This document shows, one piece after another, positions 7,468 through 16,902 of a stretch of 38,926 nt of DNA; positions within the stretch are counted from its first letter, which is position 1; each line of letters begins with the position of its first letter. Under the pieces are notes generated by a model. It did not search any database, had not been told where the DNA came from, and was given only the letters and a program-made list of their open reading frames with translations. The stretch is taken from the NCBI GenBank assembly GCA_946184195.1, contig CAMHEP010000001.1, positions 1 to 38,926 on the forward strand, read 5' to 3'. Source of the stretch: an uncultured Bacteroidales bacterium. GTDB lineage: Bacteria > Bacteroidota > Bacteroidia > Bacteroidales > Paludibacteraceae. Made by a program: the position numbers and the translations under genes.

Positions 7468-8820
7468 ATGAAACGACTCGTTGTATTAGGTGCCGGCGAG
7501 AGCGGTTGTGGAGCCGCCATACTCGCTAAGGAGAAAGGTTATGATGTCTTTGTGAGCGACATGGGGACCATCAAACCCGAATACAAAGCTCTTCTCGAAC
7601 AAAACAATATCCGATGGGAGGAAGGTCAACATACCGAGTCACTCATCCTCAATGCCGACGAGGTAGTGAAATCACCGGGTATACCACAGACCGCACCTAT
7701 GGTGAAAAAACTGAATGAACAAGGCACACCCATCCTCTCGGAGATAGAGTTTGCAGGACGTTATACCCACGCCAAGATGATATGTATTACCGGTTCGAAC
7801 GGCAAGACGACCACCACCTCGCTCATCTACGACATCTTGCTCCGCGCAGGACTGAATGTCGGGCTGGCAGGAAACATCGGAATGTCGTTAGCACTGCAGG
7901 TGGCCCACGAACAACACGACTATTATGTGATTGAACTCAGTTCGTTCCAACTGGATAACATGTACGATTTCCGAGCCGACATAGCCATCCTGATGAATAT
8001 CACTCCCGACCATTTGGACCGTTATGACTACGAGTTCCAAAACTACGTGAACGCCAAGTTCCGTATCACGCGCAACCAGCATAAAGACGACGCTTTCATT
8101 TATTGGTCGGGCGACCCCGTTATTGACCGCGAGATTAAGAAGATGCAACCGACTGCTACACTCATGCCTTTCGGCCTGACAAAGACAACCGGTCAAGAAG
8201 CGGTCCCTCTCAACGCCGCCTACATACGAGGCAACGACCTTTATGTATGTGCGCAAGACGAACCGCTCGTCATGCCCACAACGGAATTGAATCTCAAGGG
8301 TCAGCACAATCAACTCAACTCGATGGCAGCCTCGTTAGCAGCTCAACTGCTGCATATCAAGAATGACGTCATTCGCGAATCCCTCAAGCAGTTTGCCGGT
8401 GTGGAACACAGGCTGCAGTATGTAGCCACCGTCGGCGGAGTACGCTTCATCAATGACTCCAAAGCCACTAATGTGAACTCGTGTTGGTATGCTCTGGAGA
8501 GTATGACCACTCCCACTGTACTCATCCTCGGCGGAAAAGACAAAGGAAATGACTATAGCGAGATAGACCAATTGGTACATGAGAAATGTCATACCCTCGT
8601 TTTCATGGGGCTGCACAACGAGAAACTGCACCAACATTTTGACTCGTCAGGACTCACCATCATCGATACCGACAATCTTCATGATGCTGTGATTGGAGCC
8701 TATCAGGCAGCACACGAAGGGGACACCGTACTACTCAGTCCCTGCTGCGCCAGCTTTGACCTCTTCACCAGTTATGAGGACCGAGGGAAACAGTTTATGG
8801 ACGCAGTACGTGCACTATAA
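7468..8820 (+). CDS. murD: UDP-MurNAc-L-alanine:D-glutamate ligase
   Basis: MurD adds D-glutamate to UDP-MurNAc-L-Ala. The N-terminal Rossmann-like domain opens with VLGAGESGCGAA. The ATP loop TGSNGKTT lies at residues 108-115, the family motif HRLQYV follows the central domain, and the C-terminal domain holds NDSKATN and LILGGKDKG. The ATG at 7468 is preferred, two bases after the mraY stop; a TTG six bases upstream would overlap mraY. 450 residues is a normal length. ftsW follows after 18 bases. Confidence 0.96.
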   Translation: MKRLVVLGAGESGCGAAILAKEKGYDVFVSDMGTIKPEYKALLEQNNIRWEEGQHTESLILNADEVVKSPGIPQTAPMVKKLNEQGTPILSEIEFAGRYTHAKMICITGSNGKTTTTSLIYDILLRAGLNVGLAGNIGMSLALQVAHEQHDYYVIELSSFQLDNMYDFRADIAILMNITPDHLDRYDYEFQNYVNAKFRITRNQHKDDAFIYWSGDPVIDREIKKMQPTATLMPFGLTKTTGQEAVPLNAAYIRGNDLYVCAQDEPLVMPTTELNLKGQHNQLNSMAASLAAQLLHIKNDVIRESLKQFAGVEHRLQYVATVGGVRFINDSKATNVNSCWYALESMTTPTVLILGGKDKGNDYSEIDQLVHEKCHTLVFMGLHNEKLHQHFDSSGLTIIDTDNLHDAVIGAYQAAHEGDTVLLSPCCASFDLFTSYEDRGKQFMDAVRAL

Positions 8821-8838
8821 ATAATATATAATAGGAGT

Positions 8839-10080
8839 ATGCGTTTCATCAAAACCGACCATATAGACAAAACGTTCTGGGGACTATTCTTCGCCCTGAT
8901 AGCTGTTGCTATCATTGCGCTCTTCTCCGCGGGCAGTACACTCGTGTATGAGAAGCAGTCCGCCTTAGGTCCTATCGGTCAACAAATGCTCTTCATCGCC
9001 ATCGGTGTGGCAGTGGCGTACGGAATACAGTTCCTACCCAGTTGGCTGATACGTCTGGGAGGATACGCAGCTTTAGCGCTATCGGTACTATTACTCTATA
9101 TCATGCTTGTGCCCGGAAACCCCTTCGTGGTCACCATCAACGGAGCCAGTCGATGGATGCGCATTGCCGGTATCACCTTCCAACCCTCCGAGATAGCCAA
9201 ACTATCCCTCATCATCGTTGTGGCAGATTTGTTAGCCCGCATACAGACAGAGGAAGATAAGAAAAAATACTTCTACTGGACATTAGGCATCACCGCCGTG
9301 ACCGTCTTCCCCATCCTGACAGGTAACCTGTCCACAGCGGTATTGTTATCAGGTATCGTTTTTATCCTATGGGTACTGGCACGTATTCCATGGAAATATC
9401 TTGCCGGTGTAGTAGGCATAGCTGTCGTAGCTTTGGTTTTAGGCTATTGTATCGTGGAGTTCGCTTTTGTGCGCCCCCACAGGAAGATGGGCGGTCCACT
9501 GGCACGTGCCGTGACATGGGTGAGTCGTGTGGACGACATGGTGGCAGAGCATCAAAGTAGTAACACCACCTTCGAGCTCAACGACGATAATTACCAGCGT
9601 TCCATCGCCAAAGTAGCCATTGCCCGGGGAGGTAAGTCTCCGCTTGGTGTTCTGCCGGGGAATAGCAAGGAGCGCGATTTCCTGCCCTTGGCATTTGCAG
9701 ACTATATCTTCGCGATTATTGTGGAGGAATCGGGCATCATAGGAGCCATACTGCTTATCGCTATCTACCTGGCCATACTATTCCGTGCCTGCTGGACCAG
9801 TACACGGTTCAACGACTATGCGGCCTTACTCATGGTGATGGGACTGGCACTCATGATTACATGCCAAGCACTGATATCTATGATGGTGGCAGTCGGCATA
9901 GGTCCTGTCACAGGGCAACCCTTACCAATGATATCTCGCGGAGGAACGAGTGCTATTATTACCAGTGTGTATTTCGGTATCATGATGTGCGTGAGTAGGG
10001 AACAGAACATGCTCGCTGCCCGTCAGGACGCCACACGGGAGGCTTCGATGAACGACGTACCAGACATCGAACTGGAATAA
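8839..10080 (+). CDS. ftsW: Division peptidoglycan polymerase FtsW
   Basis: SEDS-family polytopic membrane protein of 413 residues with about ten membrane segments. FtsW polymerises lipid II into glycan strands at the septum together with the transpeptidase FtsI encoded upstream. SEDS signatures are present: NGASRWMRIAGITFQPSEIAKL (discontinuously conserved), EESGIIGAILLI, and GPVTGQPLPMISRGGTS near the C-terminus. Its location between murD and murG marks it as the division paralogue rather than RodA. A 60-base gap with a palindrome separates it from murG, the widest gap in this half of the cluster. Confidence 0.95.
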   Translation: MRFIKTDHIDKTFWGLFFALIAVAIIALFSAGSTLVYEKQSALGPIGQQMLFIAIGVAVAYGIQFLPSWLIRLGGYAALALSVLLLYIMLVPGNPFVVTINGASRWMRIAGITFQPSEIAKLSLIIVVADLLARIQTEEDKKKYFYWTLGITAVTVFPILTGNLSTAVLLSGIVFILWVLARIPWKYLAGVVGIAVVALVLGYCIVEFAFVRPHRKMGGPLARAVTWVSRVDDMVAEHQSSNTTFELNDDNYQRSIAKVAIARGGKSPLGVLPGNSKERDFLPLAFADYIFAIIVEESGIIGAILLIAIYLAILFRACWTSTRFNDYAALLMVMGLALMITCQALISMMVAVGIGPVTGQPLPMISRGGTSAIITSVYFGIMMCVSREQNMLAARQDATREASMNDVPDIELE

Positions 10081-10094
10081 TCCACACTACATCT

Positions 10095-10138
10095 ATACAT
10101 CATTTAGCTCGCGAACGCGAGCGGCTAAATACATCATT
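10095..10138. repeat. Small palindrome flanked by a perfect 10-bp direct repeat
   Basis: ATACATCATT occurs at 10095-10104 and again at 10129-10138. Between them are 24 bases (10105-10128) centred on the palindrome GCTCGCG-AA-CGCGAGC (10107-10122), which together with flanking bases folds into an ATTTAGC/GCTAAAT hairpin. The layout looks like a short palindromic insert bounded by a target-site duplication, but could also be a chance or regulatory structure between ftsW and murG. Confidence 0.6.
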
Positions 10139-10140
10139 CT

Positions 10141-11241
10141 ATGAGATATCTTATTTCCGGAGGGGGAACCGGTGGACATATCTTCCCCGCAGTGAGTATC
10201 GCCAATGCACTCAAGGAGTTACAGCCCGATGCGGACATCCTATTTGTCGGCGCACAAGGCCGCATGGAGATGACCCGTGTACCTGAAGCAGGTTACCGTA
10301 TCATAGGTTTGCCCGTACGCGGATTCAACCGTGCTCAACCATGGAAGAACGTGAGTGTTCTCATCGACCTCATGCGCTCCATGTGGCAAGCACGCAGCAT
10401 CGTCAAGGACTTCCGTCCCGATGCCGCTGTCGGCGTAGGAGGTTACGCCAGCGGTGCTGCCATGAAAGTAGCAGCGAAGATGGGAATTCCCGTCATCCTG
10501 CAAGAACAGAATGGTTTTGCAGGTGTAACGAACAAACTGCTGAAAAACGATGCTGACTGTATATGCGTGGCGTACGAAGGTATGGAGCGTTTCTTCCCTA
10601 AGGACAAGATATTGCTTACCGGGAATCCTGTACGTCAGAACCTGACAAACGGAGATGCCAAACGGGCAGCGGACTTCTTCGGATTGGACGTAGCAAAAAC
10701 CACTCTGCTCATCATCGGAGGCAGTCTGGGTGCACGCACTATCAATGAGGCGATAATAGCCGGATTGCCGGAGATGGAGAAAGCCGGAATACAGGTTATT
10801 TGGCAAACAGGAAAGACCTATTACGACAAATGTAAAGCCGAAGCGGATAAGTATGGCAGTTGGCTGGTATGTCGTGATTTCCTTAGTAACATGCCGGACG
10901 TGTATGCCTTGGCATCGCTTGTCATCTCGCGTGCCGGAGCGTCATCCATCAGCGAGCTGTGTCTACTGGGCAAAGCCGCCATACTCGTGCCCTCACCCAA
11001 CGTGGCTGAGGACCACCAGACACACAACGCCATGGCACTCGTGCGCAAAGACGCAGCCGTATTGGTGAAGGATGCGGACGCCAAGGAGCAGCTTATAAAA
11101 ACAGCGCTGCAACTACTCGGCGATAAGCCGCAGCTGCAGACGCTGGAAACAAATATACTCACTCTGGCTCAACGCGATAGCGCTAAGCGTATTGCGGAGC
11201 AAGTGATTAAGATAGCGCAGCGAGGTTCTTCTCGTTCGTGA
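10141..11241 (+). CDS. murG: UDP-GlcNAc:undecaprenyl-PP-MurNAc-pentapeptide GlcNAc transferase
   Basis: MurG is the peripheral membrane glycosyltransferase that converts lipid I to lipid II. The 366-residue protein starts with the N-domain glycine loop GGGTGGHIFPAVSIA (residues 7-21) and contains QEQNGFAGVTNKLL, GGSLGARTINEA and the sugar-nucleotide site region PSPNVAEDHQTHNAM. The C-terminus runs past the usual final helix (AKRIAEQVIKIAQ) into RGSSRS. Those last codons overlap the 3' end of the convergent acyl-CoA synthetase gene by 35 bases. The gene that normally follows, murC, is absent here and instead starts at 33118 on the other strand. Confidence 0.96.
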   Translation: MRYLISGGGTGGHIFPAVSIANALKELQPDADILFVGAQGRMEMTRVPEAGYRIIGLPVRGFNRAQPWKNVSVLIDLMRSMWQARSIVKDFRPDAAVGVGGYASGAAMKVAAKMGIPVILQEQNGFAGVTNKLLKNDADCICVAYEGMERFFPKDKILLTGNPVRQNLTNGDAKRAADFFGLDVAKTTLLIIGGSLGARTINEAIIAGLPEMEKAGIQVIWQTGKTYYDKCKAEADKYGSWLVCRDFLSNMPDVYALASLVISRAGASSISELCLLGKAAILVPSPNVAEDHQTHNAMALVRKDAAVLVKDADAKEQLIKTALQLLGDKPQLQTLETNILTLAQRDSAKRIAEQVIKIAQRGSSRS

Positions 11242-13132
11242 GTTCCTTGCCTTCAGCCGTATAGGCATAGTCAATACGGTCTTGGAAGTAAGTCTCGACT
11301 TTCCCGCGCACCACTTTCATCGTGGAATTAACCAGGTGGTTCTGTTCGGTCCATGCCTCCGGCAGAACCGCCACTGCTTTAGGTAGCCACTGCTCAGGGA
11401 AGATACCCTCCCGTTTGCCTCCGGGACGATACGAGTCTATCTCACTCTGTATCTTCATCAACATACATTCCTTGCCTTCACGAGTAGCCGGATCTTTACC
11501 TTGCTGCTTTGCCCAATCCTGCAAAGCCTCCTTGTTAGGTACCATCAGCAGAATGGTATATGGGTCTTGATTGTTATGCAAGATACACTGGTCTACGTAG
11601 ATACTACCATCGGTGAGCGAGTCCTCAAAGCCTTCCGGACTATATTTCTCGCCATCAGCACTGATGAGCAGAGACTTGAATCGTCCTACTACCCAGAGGT
11701 ATCCCGGATGTTTGCTCGTGACATATCCCATATCTCCCGTATGCAGCCATCCGTCTACGATAGTATTGGCAGTGCTCTCCGGGTTCTTCCAATAGCCTGC
11801 CATCACATTCTCTCCCTTGATAACAATCTCGCCGCGCTCCCCGTCAGGAACGATATTACCCTCACTATCGCATATCTTCAGTTCCATGGGTTTGACAATA
11901 CGCCCGCTGGAGCCGAAGATAGCTCCATCCATTGAGTTGGAGCAGATGATAGGTGTCGCCTCACTCAGACCATAGCCTTGGAACATAGGCATACCTACAG
12001 CGCAGAAATAGCGCTGCAAAGCAATATCCAGTAGAGCTCCGCCCCCCACAAAGAAACGCATACGGCCACCGAAGTTCTCCCTGACAGCCTTGAAGATGAG
12101 CCGGTCGAAAAGTTTCATCAACGGCCAACGCCACCAGTTCTTCCACCCGCCGCGATTCCAGTATTCGCGGTTATAAGCAATAGCATTATTGAGGGCAAAG
12201 GTATAGAGTTTCTCAACCGTAGGTCCTTTGGCATGGATAGCAGTCTCTATGCTCTTGCGGAAATTACGGGCAAGAGCAGGCACAGAGAGCATGACATGCG
12301 GGCGCACCTCGCGAATGGCAATAGGTATATTCTTGAGCGTTGCCATAGCGGTCTTTCCTACCGGAACAGTGGCGATACTGCCGCCATACGACATCATTGT
12401 GTAGAAACCTGCCACGTGAGCGAAGCAGTGGTCCAAAGGAAGAATTATCAGCATCACATCGTCCAGTTCGCAATGGATAACCGAACTACCCTGCTCCACG
12501 TTGGCGGTATAGTTGCGGTGGGTGAGCAATATACCTTTGGGATCAGCAGTCGTTCCGCTGGTATAAGATATGTTCGCATAGTCATCCGGACCGATACTTT
12601 CATATCGTGCCTTAAAGGCGGAAGCGTCCTTCCTAAGGAGCACATCGCCCATCTCCATCACTTTATCAATACCTATTTCCTTCTCCTCGTAGGAGGGCAA
12701 CGCATCAAAGACGATGACACGCTCCACCTTGGGACAGTCTGCCAATATTTTTCTAATCTTAGGTAGTTGTTGCGCAGAGGTCATGATGAAACGGGCGTCT
12801 GAGTGTTGAATACGGAAGAGCAGGTCACTCGCCTCCTCTAACTTAATACTCAGCGGCACATTCACGCCGCCGGCATAGAGAATACCCAATTCACCGGTCA
12901 CCCAGAGGTTACGTCCTTGGCTAAGCAGTGCCACACGCTCCCCTTTGTTCAGTCCTAATGCCATCATACCGGCTCCTATGCGATGGGCTATATCGCGCGT
13001 CTCGCGGAAAGTAGTCTCTGTCCACACATCGTCTATCTTCTCACGAAGAAAGACATGCTCACTAAACTTGTGGGTATAATACTCCACAAAATCAATAATG
13101 GTTGGCTTCTCTTTCATTGATTCTATATTCAT
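11207..13132 (-). CDS. AMP-forming long-chain acyl-CoA synthetase (FadD-like)
   Basis: 641-residue member of the adenylate-forming superfamily (ANL), most like long-chain fatty acid:CoA ligases. The ATP-binding P-loop motif SYTSGTTADPKGILLTH lies at about residues 190-206. GYGLSEATP and GWLHTGDMGY give the adenine and hinge-region motifs, and the C-terminal small domain ends with VNSTMKVVRGKV, which carries the expected lysine. It would activate fatty or other carboxylic acids to acyl-CoA in the cytoplasm; substrate cannot be read from the sequence. It is last in a four-gene operon after korB (45-base gap), which suggests a link to CoA-thioester and 2-oxoacid metabolism. A second ATG five codons downstream is possible. 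Confidence 0.9.
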   Translation of the reverse strand: MNIESMKEKPTIIDFVEYYTHKFSEHVFLREKIDDVWTETTFRETRDIAHRIGAGMMALGLNKGERVALLSQGRNLWVTGELGILYAGGVNVPLSIKLEEASDLLFRIQHSDARFIMTSAQQLPKIRKILADCPKVERVIVFDALPSYEEKEIGIDKVMEMGDVLLRKDASAFKARYESIGPDDYANISYTSGTTADPKGILLTHRNYTANVEQGSSVIHCELDDVMLIILPLDHCFAHVAGFYTMMSYGGSIATVPVGKTAMATLKNIPIAIREVRPHVMLSVPALARNFRKSIETAIHAKGPTVEKLYTFALNNAIAYNREYWNRGGWKNWWRWPLMKLFDRLIFKAVRENFGGRMRFFVGGGALLDIALQRYFCAVGMPMFQGYGLSEATPIICSNSMDGAIFGSSGRIVKPMELKICDSEGNIVPDGERGEIVIKGENVMAGYWKNPESTANTIVDGWLHTGDMGYVTSKHPGYLWVVGRFKSLLISADGEKYSPEGFEDSLTDGSIYVDQCILHNNQDPYTILLMVPNKEALQDWAKQQGKDPATREGKECMLMKIQSEIDSYRPGGKREGIFPEQWLPKAVAVLPEAWTEQNHLVNSTMKVVRGKVETYFQDRIDYAYTAEGKELTNEKNLAALS

Positions 13133-13177
13133 AAAGTCGTATCTATGGTTTGTTAAAAATTAGTATCTGCTTTCCTG

Positions 13178-14170
13178 TTAGAATCGCTCTAAGGTCTGCG
13201 TTAGTTCGTCGAAGGTCTTTGCCTTAGCCTGACTCCGTACTTCTTCTATTTGCCGGTTGACCGCCTCGTCATAGGTCTCTTCCTCCACAGCGCGGATAAC
13301 ACCTAAGGCTACCGGTAGTCCTGCCTCACCATCCATTAAGGCAAGCATACGATGCAAGGTCGGGTCTTTCTCCCGAGCGTTATGCACCAACACCCGCTCA
13401 TCGTCCGCCGCAACAACCGTTAGACGGGGTATCACACCCGATGAATAGTCCAGCGCCAAGCCTTTCTCTTTATCCTTACCAAAGAGCATCTTCTCGCCAT
13501 GACGGAGGATGATAGTGCGGTCAGCACGCGTCTCGCGGTCAGCTATCAGGCTATGGGCACCGTTATTAAAGATTACACAGTTAACCAGGCACTCTACCAC
13601 CGCTGCCCCTTTATGCTTAGCTGCCGCTACCATACAGTCAACACTGGTCGGCATGTCCACGTCCAAAGTACGCGCAAAGAACGTGCCACGAGCACCCAAC
13701 ACTAACTCAGCCGGGATAAAGGGACGCTCCACCGTGCCATATGGACTGGACTTACTCACAAAACCCTTCGGACTCGTAGGAGAATACTGTCCCTTAGTCA
13801 GGCCGTAAATGCGGTTATTAAACAAACATATATTTAGGTTCACATTCCTACGTATCTCGTGTATGAAATGATTTCCACCGATAGCTAAACAGTCGCCATC
13901 GCCCGACATCTGCCATACGGTCAGCTCCGGATGACTCGTCTTAACACCCGTTGCGATAGCTCCGCCACGACCATGTATCGTATTGAAACCATAAGTTGCC
14001 AGATAGTGAGGCATACGGCTGGAACAGCCGATACCGGAAATGACTGCAGTCTGATGAGTAGGTATACCCAGCGAAGCCATTGCCTTGGTGAGTGCCATCA
14101 AGATGGCGTGGTCTCCGCAACCCGGGCAGAATCGTACATATTGGTCGGATTTATATTGTTGTGCTTCCAT
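13178..14170 (-). CDS. korB: 2-oxoacid:ferredoxin oxidoreductase, beta subunit
   Basis: Thiamine-pyrophosphate subunit of a 2-oxoglutarate (or related 2-oxoacid):ferredoxin oxidoreductase, 330 residues. It opens with RFCPGCGDHAIL, in which two Cys help bind an Fe-S cluster; a further Cys is in GIGCSSRMP. TPP/Mg binding is shown by GDGDCLAIGGNHF followed by NNRIYGLTKGQYSPTSP. It starts five bases after korA and works with it. In anaerobic Bacteroidales such enzymes make or use succinyl-CoA or other acyl-CoA with reduced ferredoxin. No ferredoxin (KorD) gene is adjacent. 2-oxoglutarate is the likeliest substrate, but not certain. Confidence 0.92.
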   Translation of the reverse strand: MEAQQYKSDQYVRFCPGCGDHAILMALTKAMASLGIPTHQTAVISGIGCSSRMPHYLATYGFNTIHGRGGAIATGVKTSHPELTVWQMSGDGDCLAIGGNHFIHEIRRNVNLNICLFNNRIYGLTKGQYSPTSPKGFVSKSSPYGTVERPFIPAELVLGARGTFFARTLDVDMPTSVDCMVAAAKHKGAAVVECLVNCVIFNNGAHSLIADRETRADRTIILRHGEKMLFGKDKEKGLALDYSSGVIPRLTVVAADDERVLVHNAREKDPTLHRMLALMDGEAGLPVALGVIRAVEEETYDEAVNRQIEEVRSQAKAKTFDELTQTLERF

Positions 14171-14175
14171 CGTGC

Positions 14176-16032
14176 TTAACGTATTAATTGTTCAACGATA
14201 TGTTCTACTTGGAACGGCTGTCCGGACACTGCATTCACCTGTTCCAACTTCAAACCGGGGATATGGGCGCGTAGCACGGCTGCGAACTGCCCGCTGTTAA
14301 GCTCGCATACTATCACACGCTTATAGCGTCCCAGTACCTCTGCGGTATTCCTTGGAAGCGGGTTGATATAGTTGAAGCAGACTGCGGCACATCCCACCTC
14401 ATCGGCTGCCGCTAACAGGTGTCCTCGGGTGGAACCCCAACCTACCAGCAGGGTGTCGCTGTGCTCATTGCCCTCCACATGGAGCAAAGGCAACTCATCC
14501 GCTATACGGGCTATCTTACTCTGACGAGCCTGTACCATCAACTGATGATTCTCCGGATTGGTAGATATAGTTCCGCGTTCACTGTCACGCTCCAACCCCA
14601 TGTTCCTATGTTCATAGCCCTCCATGCCGGGGTACGCCCAATAGCGCACACCACGTTCGTCTCGCAAAGCAGGGTTATAGTGTCCCTTCATCTCCGACGG
14701 CACTCCCTGCGGGTGAATAGCCGGTAACTCCGCTAATGTCGGGATACGCCATAGCGATGTGCCGTTAGCCAAATAGGTGTCACTCAGTAGGAGGACGGGG
14801 GTCATGTGCTCCAACGCCAAGCGACATGCCTCGTAAGCATAGTGGAAACAGTCTGCCGGTGTCGAGGCCGCCAATACAACCGCCGGACACTCACCGTTTC
14901 TGCCATACATAGCTTGCAAGAGGTCAGTCTGCTCCGTCTTAGTAGGTAAACCGGTCGACGGACCACCACGCTGCACATCGATGACCACCAAAGGCAACTC
15001 AGCCATCACTGCCAGACCGATAGCCTCGCCCTTGAGCGATAGGCCCGGACCCGAGGTAGAGGTACATGCCAAATCGCCGGCAAAGGAGGCTCCGATTGCT
15101 GTACATACACCGGCAATCTCATCCTCCGCCTGCACGACCATAACACCCATATCTTTGCGAGCTGCCAACTCGTGCATGATATCCGTGGCAGGAGTGATAG
15201 GATATGAACCCAGGAAAAGACGCTTACCCGCATTCTCCGCCGCGGCTATCAATCCCCATGCCGTCGCTTTATTGCCGGCAATGGAGGTCATGTGCCCTTT
15301 AGCGGACTCTGCTTCCTGACAGGTGGTCAAACGTATCCGATTCACTGTCAAAGCAAGGTTCTGACCATAATGATAACCATCTGTTAAGACCTTCACGTTG
15401 GGAGCAATGAGTTGTGGTTTCTTCTTGAACTTACCCTCCAGGAAATGTACAGCCTTATCTATCGGACGGTCAAAAAGCCAACACACCAACCCCAAAGCAA
15501 ACATATTACGGGACTTGAGAATAGCTTTCATGTCCATCCCCGACTCGCTAAGCGACTCCTTCGTCATCTGCGTCAACCGCACCGGTACCACCTGAATAGT
15601 CTCAGGCAATCCTAACTCGGTAAAGGGATTGTCAGTCTTATAGAGCGCTTTCTCAAGGTCTTTCTCACTCAACGCATCCATATCCACGATGATAACGGCA
15701 TCGCGCTTCAACATCGAGACACCTGCGTCATAACGCGCTCCGGGAACAGCAAAGGCAGACCCCAACACACACACCTTAAGCGCAGCAGCGTTCATCGCTA
15801 CCAGCACATCCGCCTTGTCACCGGGAGTATGTACTCCCTGACCCAAGTTCACCTGAAAACCACTCACACCGCTCAGCGTACCCTGCGGTGCACGTATCTC
15901 TGCGGGAAAATCCGGTAAGGTAGATATCTCGTCCCCTAAGATGGCACTGAGCGAAGCAAACATATTACCCGTGAGCTGCATGCCATCACCCGAATCTCCA
16001 CAGAATCGTACTACGATATTTTGTCTTTCCAT
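14176..16032 (-). CDS. korA: 2-oxoacid:ferredoxin oxidoreductase, fused gamma-alpha subunit
   Basis: 618-residue KorA in which the gamma domain is fused in front of the alpha domain, the arrangement usual in Bacteroidota. The gamma domain spans about residues 1-190 (FCGDSGDGMQLTGNMFA, then GTLSGVSGFQVNLG). The alpha or pyrimidine-binding domain begins near 235-260 (NKATAWGLIAAAENAGKR, SYPITPATDIMHELA) and contains EDEIAGVCTAIGASFAGD, TSTSGPGLSLKGEAIGLA and VQRGGPSTGLPTKTEQTDL. With KorB it oxidises a 2-oxoacid and CoA to acyl-CoA and CO2, reducing ferredoxin. It lies 28 bases after the HAD phosphatase gene in the same operon. Confidence 0.93.
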   Translation of the reverse strand: MERQNIVVRFCGDSGDGMQLTGNMFASLSAILGDEISTLPDFPAEIRAPQGTLSGVSGFQVNLGQGVHTPGDKADVLVAMNAAALKVCVLGSAFAVPGARYDAGVSMLKRDAVIIVDMDALSEKDLEKALYKTDNPFTELGLPETIQVVPVRLTQMTKESLSESGMDMKAILKSRNMFALGLVCWLFDRPIDKAVHFLEGKFKKKPQLIAPNVKVLTDGYHYGQNLALTVNRIRLTTCQEAESAKGHMTSIAGNKATAWGLIAAAENAGKRLFLGSYPITPATDIMHELAARKDMGVMVVQAEDEIAGVCTAIGASFAGDLACTSTSGPGLSLKGEAIGLAVMAELPLVVIDVQRGGPSTGLPTKTEQTDLLQAMYGRNGECPAVVLAASTPADCFHYAYEACRLALEHMTPVLLLSDTYLANGTSLWRIPTLAELPAIHPQGVPSEMKGHYNPALRDERGVRYWAYPGMEGYEHRNMGLERDSERGTISTNPENHQLMVQARQSKIARIADELPLLHVEGNEHSDTLLVGWGSTRGHLLAAADEVGCAAVCFNYINPLPRNTAEVLGRYKRVIVCELNSGQFAAVLRAHIPGLKLEQVNAVSGQPFQVEHIVEQLIR

Positions 16033-16060
16033 GATATATATATGATATATTACGTATTTT

Positions 16061-16744
16061 TCACTCCTCCGTCTTGACTTTCAATAGTTCCTGAGGCCTA
16101 TCAATTATCGTCTGTATCTCTGCGTTTGCCAATACATCGCGTGATACGAACCCCCATGAGCAGGCGACGAAGGGCACACATGCATTACGCGCCGTATCTC
16201 TGTCTACCAAACTGTCTCCCACGTAAAGCGACGCACACTCACCTACCACACCCTCTATGTCCCTCACTATTTGTTCATCGGGTTTGCGTGGTACACCTAC
16301 ACGTTCACCTAACACAACATCGAACACATTTGGGAAAAAATGCCCCACTATCTTCTCCGTTGCCACCTGATATTTATTCGATGCCACAGCGAGACGATAA
16401 CCCCGCGACTTCAGTGTATCCAGCAATTCTGATATGCCGTCGTATGGTGTCGTGTAGTCGCAATTATGTTCATCATAGTAGGGGATAAAAACCTCTGCCA
16501 CACGATCCACCCACTGTTGCGTAGTGAGCATCTGACCTGCTGAATCAATCATCTCGCCTTGTTCACGACATACCTTAGGCAAGGCGCGCTCGATGAGCTT
16601 CTTCACCCCATTACCTACCAGCCGCGGATACTCTTCCCGCCTATGTGTCGGCAATCCGCATGCTGATAGCGCATGGTTGCAGGCCTCTCCCAAATCCGCT
16701 ATCGTATTGAGAAGGGTTCCGTCTAAATCAAAAATAACTAACAT
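16061..16744 (-). CDS. HAD-family phosphatase, phosphoglycolate phosphatase-like
   Basis: 227-residue haloacid dehalogenase-superfamily hydrolase of the Gph/PGP type. Motif I FDLDGTLLNT (residues 5-14) holds the nucleophile and acid/base Asp pair. Motif II is the Ser in AVASNK, whose Lys is part of motif III; motif IV is VGDSLVDRDTARNA. The helical cap between residues about 15-85 is the phosphoglycolate-phosphatase type (GNGVKKLIERALP). The true substrate is unknown; 2-phosphoglycolate repair is the family default. It is first in the operon with korA-korB and is served by the promoter at 16788-16819. Confidence 0.85.
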   Translation of the reverse strand: MLVIFDLDGTLLNTIADLGEACNHALSACGLPTHRREEYPRLVGNGVKKLIERALPKVCREQGEMIDSAGQMLTTQQWVDRVAEVFIPYYDEHNCDYTTPYDGISELLDTLKSRGYRLAVASNKYQVATEKIVGHFFPNVFDVVLGERVGVPRKPDEQIVRDIEGVVGECASLYVGDSLVDRDTARNACVPFVACSWGFVSRDVLANAEIQTIIDRPQELLKVKTEE

Positions 16745-16787
16745 TTCACTCGTTGCTCACTTTTCATCATTTATCCAAAAAAGCATA

Positions 16788-16819
16788 CAAAGTTACACTT
16801 TTTTTACGACGTATGCAAA
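16788..16819 (-). promoter_or_regulatory. Promoter of the HAD-korA-korB-acyl-CoA synthetase operon
   Basis: On the minus strand, TTTG (16816-16819) is followed after exactly 20 bases by TAACTTTG (16788-16795), a full match to the Bacteroides-type -33/-7 promoter. Transcription would start near 16781, about 37 bases before the ATG at 16744. Its -33 element is only five bases from that of the divergent rsmF promoter. Confidence 0.85.
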
Positions 16820-16824
16820 TTGTT

Positions 16825-16856
16825 CTTGCAGATATCCTAAAAAATCCGTATCTTTG
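16825..16856 (+). promoter_or_regulatory. Promoter of the RsmF-like gene
   Basis: CTTG (16825-16828), 20 bases, then TATCTTTG (16849-16856). Three of four -33 bases and the full -7 TAnnTTTG pattern are matched. Transcription would start near 16863, 40 bases before the ATG at 16903. It stands back to back with the minus-strand promoter, so the two may compete or be co-regulated. Confidence 0.8.
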
Positions 16857-16902
16857 CACACTTTTTCCTCGGCAGATATGCTTGTAAGGACAATCAGTAA
16901 CT

